In this document: piece by piece, positions 1 through 8,863 of the stretch | How the letters are laid out: the number at the start of each line of letters is the position of its first letter | Numbering within the stretch: the first letter of the stretch is position 1 | Assembly: GCA_944342025.1 (NCBI GenBank) | Contig: CALVMD010000001.1 | Coordinates: forward strand, 1-64,000 | DNA from: an uncultured Clostridia bacterium | GTDB taxonomy: Bacteria; Bacillota; Clostridia; Christensenellales; Borkfalkiaceae | DNA: 64,000 bases | Reading direction: 5' to 3' | Position numbers and translations under genes: made by a program | The notes under the pieces: generated by a model | Databases searched by the model: none | Seen by the model: the letters and a program-made list of their open reading frames with translations, nothing else | What the model was told of the DNA's origin: nothing

Positions 1-24
1 CTGTCGTTTTGAGCCTACATTTGC

Positions 25-53
25 ATTATAACATTTTCCCGAAAATATTTCAA
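25..53 (-). promoter_or_regulatory. Sigma-A type promoter reading out of the left edge
   Basis: On the minus strand TTGAAA (48-53) and TATAAT (25-30) are separated by 17 bases, close to consensus. It would drive a minus-strand gene that lies beyond the left edge. Inference from sequence match only. Confidence 0.6.
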
Positions 54-85
54 GACAAAAAGGCTTTGCCTGACGAAAAACGAAA

Positions 86-104
86 AACGCCCGTTTTGGG
101 CATT
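86..104 (-). terminator. Rho-independent terminator of the ABC importer operon
   Basis: A seven-pair stem (one G-U pair) with a five-base loop is followed on the minus strand by TTTCGTTTTTC. It lies just past the stop codon of the ATPase gene. Confidence 0.6.
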
Positions 105-126
105 TTCTGCAAAAAACGAGCATTTT

Positions 127-807
127 TTACTGTGCGCGAAGCATCTCTTCCACGAGCCTGCGCTTAAACGGCGTATCCTGCCCGTAGGGGCGCGGCACCG
201 GAGACTCTTCCGCAAGATCCGCGGCGATCTGCCCCCCGCGCAAGATCACGGCGCGATGCGCAAGCATGTACGCTTCCTCCGCGTCGTGCGTGACGAACAC
301 CGCCGTCCGCCGCTCCTCCTTCCATAAACGGACGAAAACGTCGACGAGCCGTATTTTCAGAGCCGTATCGAGGGAAGAAAAAGGTTCATCCATCAAAATC
401 AAGCCCGAAGGATAGGCAAAGGCACGGGCGACAGACACGCGCTGCCGCTGTCCGCCCGATAATTCGGACGGATACGCGTTTTCTTTGCCCGTCAGCTCTA
501 CCTTGGCAAGAATCTCCGAAATTTTCCCGTCGTCGGCATGCTTGCCGAGCACGAGGGCTACGTTCTGCCTGACCGTGAGATTGGGCAAAAGCCTCTCTTC
601 CTGAAAAATATAGGAGACGCGGTCCGGCACGTTTTCGATCTTACCTTCATAGGGCGTAAGCCCCGCGAGCATGTTGAGGAGAGTCGTTTTGCCGCAGCCG
701 CTGGCACCCAAAAGACAGGTGATCTTCCCCTCTTCCAGAGAGAGACTGAAATTTTCATACACAGCCGTACTGCCGTATCGTTTGGAAATATTATGCAGCC
801 CGATCAT
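127..807 (-). CDS. ABC importer ATP-binding protein (nitrate/sulfonate/taurine type)
   Basis: Cytoplasmic ATPase of about 226 residues that should power the importer made with the next two genes. The sequence shows Walker A GASGCGKTT near residues 34-42, a Q-loop (FQEERLLPN), the signature LSGGQRQR, Walker B LILMDEPFSSLD and the switch histidine in FVTHDAEEA. This set and the length fit the SsuB/TauB/NrtD class. The start at 807 is chosen because it sits just after a strong GGAGGGG site; upstream in-frame codons lack one. It overlaps the permease gene by 17 bases, so the two are probably translationally coupled. The substrate cannot be read from this subunit. Confidence 0.93.
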   Translation of the reverse strand: MIGLHNISKRYGSTAVYENFSLSLEEGKITCLLGASGCGKTTLLNMLAGLTPYEGKIENVPDRVSYIFQEERLLPNLTVRQNVALVLGKHADDGKISEILAKVELTGKENAYPSELSGGQRQRVSVARAFAYPSGLILMDEPFSSLDTALKIRLVDVFVRLWKEERRTAVFVTHDAEEAYMLAHRAVILRGGQIAADLAEESPVPRPYGQDTPFKRRLVEEMLRAQ

Positions 808-1588
808 ACGCCCCTCCTTTCTTCCCGCCGCTCCACCTGTCCGTGATAAGGCGCAGTTTACCGAAAGCAAACTCGATGATCCCGCCCGCAACGAGCATGA
901 GGATCGTTAAGGCGAACATCTGATCCATGCGCGAATACATCGACGCGGTATACATCAGCCCGCCCACCGAACCGAACGTGCCCGCCAGAACCTCCGCCGA
1001 GATCATAACTTTGAGCGTAAGGGAGATATTGGCTCCCGTCTGCGCAAAAATATCGGGCAGCATGAGCGGAATGTAGATTTTGCGCAGTTTGTCCCACCAT
1101 CCCACGCGGTACACGTCCGCCATTTCCACAAGTTTCCCGTCGATCCCGCCGAACGCGGCCGTCAGCTGCGTGTACGAGAGCGGGAAGATCATGAGAAAGG
1201 CGACAAACGTCGGCGCGATCTTCGGCGAGGTCCAGATCAGGAGCATGAGCGTGATCGCCATGGTCGGCACCGTGCGCAAAACGCTGATAAAGGGCGCGAT
1301 GAACCTGCGGAATTTATCGCTCAGCGCGCCGAGCGACAGGCATAAAAGTGACGCGGCGAATGCGACGAGCCACGAATAAAACGTGCGCAAGAGCGTATTG
1401 CCGAACGCGCGCCAAAATTCCCCGTCGACAAAATTCCTGCCGATCGCCGCCATCGTATCCGAAAAGGCGGGGATGACGTAATCGTTTCTGACCGTATAAT
1501 AGGCGATCAGCCACGCGCCCCACATGACGAGGACGGCGAGCGCGGAATAAAGAATATTCAGTTTTCTGCCATATACGATCTTATTCAC
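791..1588 (-). CDS. ABC importer permease (SsuC/TauC-like)
   Basis: Inner-membrane permease of 265 residues with about six hydrophobic segments. The EAA-type loop is visible around VEMADVYRVGWWDKLRKIYI, followed by PLMLPDIFAQTG, which fits the binding-protein-dependent permeases of the nitrate/sulfonate family. The start codon is GTG at 1586-1588, 15 bases below the stop of the lipoprotein gene, with only a weak ribosome-binding site, so it may depend on coupling. Together with the ATPase and lipoprotein it forms a complete importer; what it imports is unknown. Confidence 0.9.
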   Translation of the reverse strand: MNKIVYGRKLNILYSALAVLVMWGAWLIAYYTVRNDYVIPAFSDTMAAIGRNFVDGEFWRAFGNTLLRTFYSWLVAFAASLLCLSLGALSDKFRRFIAPFISVLRTVPTMAITLMLLIWTSPKIAPTFVAFLMIFPLSYTQLTAAFGGIDGKLVEMADVYRVGWWDKLRKIYIPLMLPDIFAQTGANISLTLKVMISAEVLAGTFGSVGGLMYTASMYSRMDQMFALTILMLVAGGIIEFAFGKLRLITDRWSGGKKGGAYDRAA

Positions 1589-1602
1589 TGTTTACCGTTT
1601 AA

Positions 1603-2649
1603 TCAGTCCGCCGCATAGAAAAATGCGTCCGAAACGTTGTACTGCACGCCGTTTACCGCCGTGATCTCGGAGAGAAAACTTTTCACGCGTTCTTTTGCGG
1701 AAGCGGCGCTTTCAAACCGCACCGCGCAGTTTTCGATGACCGCCGCCGTGAGATTTTTCGCGTTGAAAGTGGGCGTAGAGCCTTCGGGCAGGTGCGAGCT
1801 GACCGCGTTCACGATCGTCTCTGCGGACGTGGTATCCGCCGTCAGCCATGTTGCGTTCGCCTCGACCGCGCCGATAAAGTCTGTCACCGCATCGCCATGC
1901 GCCTCGATAAACTCGGTCTTTGCGACGAGCACCGCCTGCGGATATCCGTTTTCGCCGTAGAGCGCCTGCAAATCGCCTACGATCTCGAGCGTTTCGATGT
2001 TTCCCGTCTTCGTGGAAACGACCGGCTCCGCCGCAACCATATAATCGTAAACCGCCGTGGCGCTGATCTGCGTAGCGGGGTCGGAGATATTGACGAGGTT
2101 CACGACCCCCTCCTGCACGTCTTCGGGATCGTCGGTGATGCGGTATTCGATGTCATATTTGTCGAGGACGATCTGCAGCGCAAAACCGACAAAATTCTGC
2201 AGCTGAATGCAGCCGACCATTTTGCCCGTGAGCTGCTCTTCGAGATTCGCCGCGGACAGCTGCGTCTTTTCGGTATTGGAAATGAAATAAATGTTGCCGT
2301 GCGTGACGACGCCGAGCATCTTATAATTTTCGCCCGAACCGAGCGCCGCCGCAGCGGCATTGACGGGGAGGACGCACAGCTCTGCCTGCGGATCTTCTCC
2401 CGTGACGTACGTCTGGATCGTATTCGCGTTGACGACATGATAATTGACCGTGCCGCCGAACTGCATGTTTTCGCTCATCAGCTGCGCCAGCGCGAGCGCG
2501 GGCGCACCGTCGGGCGCATACACGTCGGCCGTGAACGCATCGCCGTCGCCGGGCACGACGTCGTTGCTCCCGTTGTCGCACGCGGCAAAAAGCGCGGCGC
2601 CCGCAACGAGCGTGACCGCCGCTAAAATGACTGCCAGAAACTTTTTCAT
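1603..2649 (-). CDS. Substrate-binding lipoprotein of the ABC importer
   Basis: A 348-residue lipoprotein. It has a basic N-terminus, a hydrophobic stretch and a lipobox ending LFAAC near residue 24, so it should be lipid-anchored outside the membrane and deliver ligand to the permease. The mature part has the two-lobe look of the NMT1/SsuA periplasmic-binding fold (ALALAQLM, GKMVGCIQLQNFVG, AVLVAKTEFIEAHGDAV). A good AAAGGAG site precedes the ATG. It is the first importer gene after the small regulator, 51 bases away. Thiamine precursors, sulfonates or other small ligands are all possible; no ligand residues can be assigned by eye. Confidence 0.88.
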   Translation of the reverse strand: MKKFLAVILAAVTLVAGAALFAACDNGSNDVVPGDGDAFTADVYAPDGAPALALAQLMSENMQFGGTVNYHVVNANTIQTYVTGEDPQAELCVLPVNAAAAALGSGENYKMLGVVTHGNIYFISNTEKTQLSAANLEEQLTGKMVGCIQLQNFVGFALQIVLDKYDIEYRITDDPEDVQEGVVNLVNISDPATQISATAVYDYMVAAEPVVSTKTGNIETLEIVGDLQALYGENGYPQAVLVAKTEFIEAHGDAVTDFIGAVEANATWLTADTTSAETIVNAVSSHLPEGSTPTFNAKNLTAAVIENCAVRFESAASAKERVKSFLSEITAVNGVQYNVSDAFFYAAD

Positions 2650-2702
2650 AACAAAAACTCCTTTGATCTTCTCATTTAAACTTGCGAAAGCAAAAGAGAG
2701 AC

Positions 2703-2951
2703 TCAGTACTTGGAAAACAACGTCTTGGCCGTGACGCCGCCGAGCATGCCCATCCTGCCCGTGAGCGCGTTGATTTTTTCCTGCGGAGCATCGATCACGA
2801 CGGCCAGCACGGACACGCCCTTCGCACGGTACGGTATGCCCATCCTGCCCACGATGTATTCACCGAATTCATGCAGGAGCGCGTTGAGCCTATCCGAACA
2901 ATCGGTATCCTCAACGATGATGCTGACGACCGCAAGCCGCGTTTCAGACAT
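2703..2951 (-). CDS. TM1266-family iron-only hydrogenase system putative regulator
   Basis: An 82-residue protein matching the ACT/NikR-C-like TM1266 family, recognised from ETRLAVVSIIVED, LLHEFGEYIVGRMGIPYR and INALTGRMGMLGGV. Members are usually found beside FeFe-hydrogenase maturation genes and are proposed ligand-binding regulators; the ligand is not established. The start at 2951 follows a strong GGGAGGT site, and the length is normal for the family. No hydrogenase or maturase gene is visible here; instead it leads the ABC importer operon, which suggests a shared regulon or a shared ligand (inference). Confidence 0.88.
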   Translation of the reverse strand: MSETRLAVVSIIVEDTDCSDRLNALLHEFGEYIVGRMGIPYRAKGVSVLAVVIDAPQEKINALTGRMGMLGGVTAKTLFSKY

Positions 2952-3072
2952 AAAAAGACCTCCCTTTCGCGCCAACGCAAAAAGGAGGTGCCGTTCTTTT
3001 ACCTGCAAAGAATCATGTATCTCCCCTTTGCCGTCGGGCGAACCCTTCGACTCAGGTTTAAATTCTTTTTCT

Positions 3073-3101
3073 ATTATATCCGCAGAACGCGCAAAACGCA
3101 A
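3073..3101 (-). promoter_or_regulatory. Promoter of the TM1266-importer operon
   Basis: Minus-strand TTGCGT (3096-3101) and TATAAT (3073-3078) are 17 bases apart. The predicted leader to the start codon at 2951 is about 115 bases. I looked for a known riboswitch core in it and found none. Confidence 0.55.
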
Positions 3102-3147
3102 GCGTTTTATATGGAATAAATTGTAACTTTCGGCACATACTGCGGAT

Positions 3148-3429
3148 ATGATCAAACGCACCATCATCCTGACGACGGCGGCGGTGTGCCTCGCCGCGTC
3201 GCTCATGCTCATCGTCACCTTTTCCATGCGCCGCGCCGCAGAACCCGCCTTTATAGGAGAGAAGTTTACCTATACGGCTCAGATCAAAGAACCGGGATAC
3301 GAACACATGCGTGAGCGCATGAAAGAGTTCGAAGAATATATAAAAAGGATAAAAGGAAAGGACGGAGAACGCGCCCGAAATCCGAAAAGGCCTGAAAAAA
3401 TGCTCCGTTCGGACCGCGCGGCGGCATGA
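3148..3429 (+). CDS. Possible small single-pass membrane protein, unknown
   Basis: A 93-residue frame with a basic start, one hydrophobic segment (about residues 5-24) and a highly charged tail (MRERMKEFEEYIKRIKGK) that may form a helix. Third codon positions look like those of real genes here, but there is no clear ribosome-binding site and I recognise no family. It is divergent from the TM1266 operon and ends before a bidirectional terminator. It could be a small membrane protein or a chance frame. Confidence 0.4.
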   Translation: MIKRTIILTTAAVCLAASLMLIVTFSMRRAAEPAFIGEKFTYTAQIKEPGYEHMRERMKEFEEYIKRIKGKDGERARNPKRPEKMLRSDRAAA

Positions 3430-3508
3430 TCGTACGCAGAAGGAATCGTACCGTTCAAAAAAGCTCCGCGCCAAACGCCGTAAAACGCTTTGCCATGCGG
3501 CATGAAAA

Positions 3509-3542
3509 AGCGCCCGCACAGACGTGCGGGCGCTCATTTTTT
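3509..3542. terminator. Bidirectional terminator
   Basis: An eleven-pair GC-rich stem (3509-3519 with 3524-3534) and four-base loop has T-runs on both strands. It separates the small plus-strand ORF from the convergent macrodomain gene. Confidence 0.85.
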
Positions 3543-4389
3543 ACGCAATACCTTTCAAAATGTCACGATAGATCGCAAGATCTTTATCCAAAAAGACGTT
3601 AAACACGACTTTGATGCCGTACCCCGTTTCCATGAGCCAGTTTTTGACGGCGCCGACGGCGATTTCCGCCGCCTCGTCGTTGGGATAGCCGAAGATCCCG
3701 GTCGAAATGCAGCAGAACGCGATGCTCTTCAGCTCCATTTCCCTCGCCACGTTCAGACAGGACAGATAACAGTTGCGAAGCACCCTGCCGTTCTCTTCCG
3801 ACGGGCTGAGCCCGACCATGGGGCCCACCGTATGGATGATGTATTTTGACGGAAGATTGTAACCGAGGGTGATCTTTGCGCACCCTGCGGGTTCGGGTTC
3901 GCCCTGCAAGCCCATGATCCTGGAACAATCCAGCCTGACCTGCACGCCCGCACGGGAATGGATGGCATTGTCTATGCACTTATGGTGCGGGATAAAACAG
4001 CCCAAAAGCGCACTGTTCGCCGCATTCACGATCGCGTCGCACGACAGCCGCGTAATGTCGCCCTGCCAGAGCGCTATACCGCCTTTATACTCGAACGCCT
4101 CCGCCGAAACGGGATCGCGTTCGAGCGTTTCCGCCCAAAAAAGGCGGTCCTGTATTTCGAGGAAACGCGGGCTGACGGGGTTGGGCGGACGCTGATTGAG
4201 ATATCCCCAGATAAGGTCGCGTTTGACCTTATAGGGATAACTGAACGCGGCGATCTCGTTGCGCTCTTCCAACAGAACGCCCAACATCTCATCGCAGATC
4301 GCGCTCTTCTCCTCTTCGCTCAGAGAGATCCTCTCTCTCGGCTTAAATTCGAGATCGATCGCGCCTTTGTAATCGGAAAGACTCAGCAT
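3541..4389 (-). CDS. Macrodomain protein-ADP-ribose hydrolase, zinc-containing type
   Basis: About 282 residues. An N-terminal region of roughly 110 residues precedes a macrodomain that begins GDITRLSCDAIVNAANS. The segment GCFIPHHKCIDNAIHSRAG matches the zinc-macrodomain subfamily found in Firmicutes, in which Cys and His residues hold zinc near the ADP-ribose site. The expected reaction is removal of ADP-ribose from modified proteins or turnover of ADP-ribose derivatives in the cytoplasm. The start at 4389 follows an AAGGAGGAG site; a TTG further upstream lacks support. It lies 28 bases below the aconitase-family gene and is probably co-transcribed. No partner lipoate ligase, GcvH-like or sirtuin gene is present in this window. 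Confidence 0.88.
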   Translation of the reverse strand: MLSLSDYKGAIDLEFKPRERISLSEEEKSAICDEMLGVLLEERNEIAAFSYPYKVKRDLIWGYLNQRPPNPVSPRFLEIQDRLFWAETLERDPVSAEAFEYKGGIALWQGDITRLSCDAIVNAANSALLGCFIPHHKCIDNAIHSRAGVQVRLDCSRIMGLQGEPEPAGCAKITLGYNLPSKYIIHTVGPMVGLSPSEENGRVLRNCYLSCLNVAREMELKSIAFCCISTGIFGYPNDEAAEIAVGAVKNWLMETGYGIKVVFNVFLDKDLAIYRDILKGIA

Positions 4390-4417
4390 GCCCTGCTCCT
4401 CCTTGTGCGGCAAAAAT

Positions 4418-6646
4418 TCAGCGTACGGAATTGAAATTGATGAGACATCCTTTGAGGATGATATTCTTTTCGTCCTCGGTCAGCGCACCCACGCTCAGCT
4501 CGATCTCCCTGACCGTGCCGCCGCTCAGATGCTTAGCGGGGATCTTGTCCGCTCCTTCGCCGATCAGGCGGTCTATGTTTTCAATGTACAGATAATCGCC
4601 GACCTTAAAGTTGAGCTTTTCCGCCGTGAACGGAAGCATGCCCCAGTTGATGAGGTTGCTGCGGTAACGCTTGGTCGCATACTCTTTCGCTATGTTCGCA
4701 ATGCCGCCCAGAACGCGCTGGCAGGACGCCGCTTGTTCGCGCGCGGACCCGTCGCCAGGTTTGACGGCAACGACGCAGCTGCCGTAGATCGTGCCCTCTT
4801 CCGCAACGCCCAGCTTTTCCGCCGCCTTGGCAAGGGATTCGGGCAATTTTCCCGTTTCGCGGCGGATCTCCTCGTCCGCCTTGACCGCTTTTGCTCTGCC
4901 GACATAGCCGGGATCTTTGCGCGAAAGGGCAAATTCGGCAAGTTTCAGCGGATTGGAACGGTACGAAGAGGTCTCGCCCGATGGAATCAGCTCGTCCGTC
5001 GTCGTGACGGGATCGGTGATGACGCTGACCGTCTTGATGAGCAAATTCCTTCCGAGCGGGATCATCTTGGGCCAATCGGCAATGTTCGGGCCGTATTTCA
5101 GCTCCTCTTCGCGGTGCGCTTTGCCCGCTCCCATATAGACCCTGTTTTGATAGATCTGCGCGTCGAAGAAATATTTTTTGACCTTTTTCGTGTATTCGGC
5201 CTCGGTTCCGGGCGTGAGCATGCCGCCGTTCGCCGCCGTCGCCGCGATCGAGCGCGCGTCCATGAGCGCGACCGCCGCCAGCTGGCCTGCCGCAGGCTTG
5301 CTCCCCTCGCGGCTTTCGAAGTTGCGCGTCGTATGACGAATGGAAAGCCCGTTGTTGGCGGGCACGTCGCCCGCGCCGAAACAGGGACCGCAGAATGCAG
5401 TCTTGACGATGGCGCCCGCGTCCATGAGTCCTCCGATATACCCGTTTTCCACGAGGACCTTATAAACGGGCTGAGAGGAAGGATACACGCTGAGGGAAAA
5501 CTCGTCCGTTCCCGTAGATTTGCCTTTGAGGATCTCATACGCCTCGGCGATGTTTTCGTACATGCCGCCCGCGCAGCCGGCGATGATGCCCTGGCTGACA
5601 TACAGCTTGCCGTCTCTGATCTTATCCGTAAGCGTGAAGGAATCGTCCCCTTTGAGCTTCCTGCCCGCAGCCTCCACTTCCGCAAGGATCTCTGCGGGAT
5701 GCTCGGCCACTTCGCGGACGGTATAGGCATTGCTCGGATGGAACGGGAGCGCGATCATCGGCTCGATCGAAGAGAGGTTGACCGTGATGCCGTAATCGTA
5801 ATAGGCGGGGTCGGACGGCCTGAGTTCTTTATAATCCTGCTCTCTGCCGTGGATCTTATAATATTCGCGCGTTTTTTCGTCCGTCTCCCAAATAGAAGAG
5901 AGACACGCGGTCTCCGTCGTCATCACGTCGATGCCGTTGCGGTAGTCCATGGAAAGATTTTTGATGCCGGGGCCGACAAATTCGAGGATCTTATTTTTTA
6001 CGAAGCCGTTTTTAAACACCGCGCCGCACAGAGCGATGGCGACGTCCTGCGGGCCGACGCCCTTTTTCAGGTTGCCGCGCAGATACACCGCGACCGTTTC
6101 GGGGCGGCGGATGTCGTACGTCTGATTGAGGATCTGCTTGACGAGTTCGGGACCGCCTTCGCCGACCGCCAGGGTACCGAGCGCACCGTAACGGGTATGC
6201 GAATCGCTGCCCAGGATCATGCGTCCGACTTTCGCCTCCATCTCGCGCATATATTGGTGAATGACGGCAAGGTGCGGCGGCACGAAATTCGCGCCGTATT
6301 TTTTTGCCGCAGAGAGGCCGAAAACGTGATCGTCCTCGTTGATGGTGCCGCCCACCGCGCACAGAGAATTGTGGCAGTTGGTGAGCGTATAGGAAAGAGG
6401 AAATTCTTTGAGCCCGCTCGCTTTCGCCGTCTGGATGATGCCGACATAAGTGATGTCGTGCGAGGCGATCGCGTCGAACTTGATCTTCAGATCGTTCTCG
6501 CTTCCCCTGTTATGCTCTTTGAGGATGCGCCAGGACATCGTCCCTTTGCGCGCCTCTTCCTTCTGCGCAGCCGTTAAAAACGCCTGATTTTCTTTGACGA
6601 GCGCACCGCCCATGTAGTAGCAGCCGCCGCGGATGAGCTTGATCAT
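4418..6646 (-). CDS. Aconitase-family hydratase (YbhJ-like)
   Basis: A 742-residue cytoplasmic enzyme of the aconitase superfamily. [12 protein letters not shown] near 147-158 matches the family substrate-site motif, and Cys358 (GCAGG), Cys419 and Cys422 (CGPC) match the three cysteines that hold the 4Fe-4S cluster, so the cluster site looks intact. The C-terminal swivel-like domain is fused, as in aconitase A types. Overall it most resembles the uncharacterised YbhJ/hydratase group rather than true AcnA, so citrate-isocitrate isomerisation should not be assumed. It has its own promoter and a GGAGAGAGG site. The next gene encodes a macrodomain hydrolase. Confidence 0.85.
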   Translation of the reverse strand: MIKLIRGGCYYMGGALVKENQAFLTAAQKEEARKGTMSWRILKEHNRGSENDLKIKFDAIASHDITYVGIIQTAKASGLKEFPLSYTLTNCHNSLCAVGGTINEDDHVFGLSAAKKYGANFVPPHLAVIHQYMREMEAKVGRMILGSDSHTRYGALGTLAVGEGGPELVKQILNQTYDIRRPETVAVYLRGNLKKGVGPQDVAIALCGAVFKNGFVKNKILEFVGPGIKNLSMDYRNGIDVMTTETACLSSIWETDEKTREYYKIHGREQDYKELRPSDPAYYDYGITVNLSSIEPMIALPFHPSNAYTVREVAEHPAEILAEVEAAGRKLKGDDSFTLTDKIRDGKLYVSQGIIAGCAGGMYENIAEAYEILKGKSTGTDEFSLSVYPSSQPVYKVLVENGYIGGLMDAGAIVKTAFCGPCFGAGDVPANNGLSIRHTTRNFESREGSKPAAGQLAAVALMDARSIAATAANGGMLTPGTEAEYTKKVKKYFFDAQIYQNRVYMGAGKAHREEELKYGPNIADWPKMIPLGRNLLIKTVSVITDPVTTTDELIPSGETSSYRSNPLKLAEFALSRKDPGYVGRAKAVKADEEIRRETGKLPESLAKAAEKLGVAEEGTIYGSCVVAVKPGDGSAREQAASCQRVLGGIANIAKEYATKRYRSNLINWGMLPFTAEKLNFKVGDYLYIENIDRLIGEGADKIPAKHLSGGTVREIELSVGALTEDEKNIILKGCLINFNSVR

Positions 6647-6679
6647 GTCTTTTCTCCTCTCTCCCGGTTATTTTAAAAT

Positions 6680-6709
6680 ATTATACCGCATTGCGTCGGT
6701 TTTTGTCAA
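6680..6709 (-). promoter_or_regulatory. Promoter of the hydratase-macrodomain operon
   Basis: Minus-strand TTGACA (6704-6709) and TATAAT (6680-6685) with an 18-base spacer, ending about 34 bases before the start codon. Confidence 0.75.
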
Positions 6710-6720
6710 ATGGTTGCCCT

Positions 6721-8025
6721 TTAACTCTTTTTTCCTTTCTTTTTGCGGATCTCTCTGACCGTCTTTTCAAAACCGTTTTCTTTCGGCTCGTAAAAAACTT
6801 CCCCTTTCAGGCTGTCGGGCAGGTACTGCTGTTCCACCCAGCCGCCGAAGTTGTGCGGGTACTTATAATTTTTGCTCTGCGCCTTCGCCTCCCTGTCGCC
6901 GTAGCTGCTGTCTTTGAGGTAGGGCGGGATATTATCGTCGCGCACTTCGCGCGCGGCCGTTCTCGCTTTTCCCATCGCCAGGATGACCGAATTGGATTTT
7001 TCCGCCTCGCAGACGTAGACAATGGCGTTGCTGAGCGGGATGAACCCCTCGGGCGCTCCCAGTTTTTCAAACGCCTGCATCGCGGAAACGGCCATCAGCT
7101 GCGCGGTCGGGTCGGCCATGCCCACGTCCTCCGCGGAATGGACGACCAGCCTTCGGCAGATGATCATGGGATCGCACCCGCCCTCGATCAGACGGAAGGC
7201 GTAATACAGCGCCGCGTCCGGGTCGCTCCCCCTCAGGCTCTTGCAGAAAGCGGAGAGCATGTCGTAATAAGTGTCCTCGTTGTAAGAGAGCGCTTTTCTC
7301 TGTATCGACTGTTCCGCATCGGTCAGCGTAACGTGAATGCTCCCGTCGGCTGCGGGCGGCGTGGTGAGAACGGCAAGCTCGAGTGCGTTGTACGCCGCTC
7401 GCAGGTCTCCCCCGCTCATGCGGGCGATGTGTTTGAGCGCCTCTTCGTCGCATGCCGCCTTATAGGCGTACAGCCCCTTGCGGGATACGAGCGCCTTTTT
7501 CAGCGCCCCCAGAATTTCCTCCTCGGAAAGGCGCCTGAATTCGAACACGCGGCAGCGCGACACGATGGCGGGCGTCATGGACGCGTACGGATTTTCCGTC
7601 GTGGAACCGATAAAAATGATCGTCCCCTGCTCTATGGCGGGCAAAAGGGAATCGGACTGCGTTTTATTGAAACGATGGCATTCGTCCAAAAGGAGATACG
7701 TCTTTTTCCCGTACATTTTGAGGGCGTTTTTCGCGTCTTCGACCGCCTTTTTTACGTCCGCAACGCCGCTCTGCACCGCGTTGAGCTTGACGAAATTGCC
7801 GTGCGTGGTAGACGCGACGATATGCGCGAGCGTCGTCTTGCCGCATCCCGGCGGCCCCCAGAAGATGCAGCTGCCCAGCCTGTCCAGTTTGATGGCGCGT
7901 CGCAGAAGGCTCCCTTCCGCGACGATATGCCCCTGTCCCACGAATTCGTCGAGATTGTTCGGGCGCATCTTGTCCGCGAGCGGCTTTGCGTCGTATTCGT
8001 TGTTGTTGAGATCGAATAAATCCAT
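6721..8025 (-). CDS. rarA: Replication-associated recombination protein A (AAA+ ATPase)
   Basis: A 434-residue AAA+ ATPase related to clamp loaders and RuvB; RarA/MgsA acts at stalled replication forks. The protein begins with a PIP-like stretch (MDLFDLN), has Walker A GPPGCGKTT at about 57-65, Walker B LLLDECHRFNK, a sensor-1 STTENP and the C-terminal MgsA region with LPDSLKGEVFYEP. The start at 8025 follows GGGG and places the family-typical N-terminus. It follows the patatin-like gene by 16 bases and is probably co-transcribed with it. Confidence 0.95.
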   Translation of the reverse strand: MDLFDLNNNEYDAKPLADKMRPNNLDEFVGQGHIVAEGSLLRRAIKLDRLGSCIFWGPPGCGKTTLAHIVASTTHGNFVKLNAVQSGVADVKKAVEDAKNALKMYGKKTYLLLDECHRFNKTQSDSLLPAIEQGTIIFIGSTTENPYASMTPAIVSRCRVFEFRRLSEEEILGALKKALVSRKGLYAYKAACDEEALKHIARMSGGDLRAAYNALELAVLTTPPAADGSIHVTLTDAEQSIQRKALSYNEDTYYDMLSAFCKSLRGSDPDAALYYAFRLIEGGCDPMIICRRLVVHSAEDVGMADPTAQLMAVSAMQAFEKLGAPEGFIPLSNAIVYVCEAEKSNSVILAMGKARTAAREVRDDNIPPYLKDSSYGDREAKAQSKNYKYPHNFGGWVEQQYLPDSLKGEVFYEPKENGFEKTVREIRKKKGKKS

Positions 8026-8041
8026 TGCTTTCCCCTTGCCG

Positions 8042-8833
8042 TCACTCTTCGAGCAGCGCCCTGATCTTTTCAGCGTACTGTTTACCCGAAAAGTAGCCGG
8101 CATCGTAAACGCTCTGATCGAATTTCATCCGGTATTGGCTGATGTCGCCCATGTCCGGCTCGATCCACAGGTCGTAATACCTGCGGGAACCGCGTTTCTG
8201 CGTCGCAGTCTTGCTCGAATCCATGATGTCGTACGTTCTCATGATGAGAGAAACGACGTTCGTCACCTTTTCGACGGGGCGCACTTTCCCGAGAACGTCT
8301 ATCGCGGCCACGACGTCCGCCCCCATGCTTTTGACCTCTTTTACGGGAACTCGGCACAGGACGCCGCCGTCGATGAGGAGCATCCCGTCCTTTTCGACGG
8401 GGCGGAACACCGTCGGAATGGAGCTGGAGGCGAGGATCGCGTCGACGACGCTCCCTTCCGAAAGGACGACCTTTTTCCCGCTTTTGAGATCGACCGAGAC
8501 GCAGGAAAACGGGATAGCAAGGTCAGAAAACGCACAGTCTTCCAACAGTGCGGACATCATCTTGCGCACCTTCGTCCACTTCATGAGTCCGAGTTTTGTA
8601 ATGGGAGCCACCCCTAGATTGACGATGTCAGACGGGCGCAGTTCTCGCACGATCTCGAGCATTTTTTCGGGCGGAATGCCCCTGCAATAGCATGCGCCCA
8701 CGATACTGCCCATCGACGAGCCCGCGACGTAATCCGCGCGGACGCCTTCCTCTTCCAACGCCTGCAAAAAACCGATGTGCGCGATGCCGCGCGCCCCGCC
8801 TGCGCCGAGGGCAAGGCCCAATGTCTTTCTCAT
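8042..8833 (-). CDS. Patatin-like phospholipase family protein (RssA/YlbK-like)
   Basis: A 263-residue predicted lipid acyl hydrolase. It shows the oxyanion glycine motif GAGGARG, the nucleophile elbow GSSMG and the DGG of the Ser-Asp dyad (LLIDGGVL), so catalysis looks intact. The start at 8833 follows AAGGAGAG. Bacterial members of this group are cytoplasmic or membrane-associated and mostly uncharacterised; substrate is unknown. It is divergent from the YlbJ-like gene with only 30 bases between starts. Confidence 0.9.
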   Translation of the reverse strand: MRKTLGLALGAGGARGIAHIGFLQALEEEGVRADYVAGSSMGSIVGACYCRGIPPEKMLEIVRELRPSDIVNLGVAPITKLGLMKWTKVRKMMSALLEDCAFSDLAIPFSCVSVDLKSGKKVVLSEGSVVDAILASSSIPTVFRPVEKDGMLLIDGGVLCRVPVKEVKSMGADVVAAIDVLGKVRPVEKVTNVVSLIMRTYDIMDSSKTATQKRGSRRYYDLWIEPDMGDISQYRMKFDQSVYDAGYFSGKQYAEKIRALLEE

Positions 8834-8863
8834 ATCATTCTCTCCTTGTCCATACATTATAGT

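Noticed and set aside
2952..3066. Possible riboswitch (thiamine or tetrahydrofolate type) in the TM1266 leader
   Set aside because: A short GGAGATACATGATTC stretch looked THF-like, but the other conserved blocks are absent and no TPP core (CTGAGA with a matching second half) is present.
4388..6577. A 729-codon open frame on the plus strand opposite the hydratase
   Set aside because: It is a frame shadow of a GC-rich gene: no RBS, no family motifs, Arg/Asp-rich composition, while the opposite strand has a complete enzyme.
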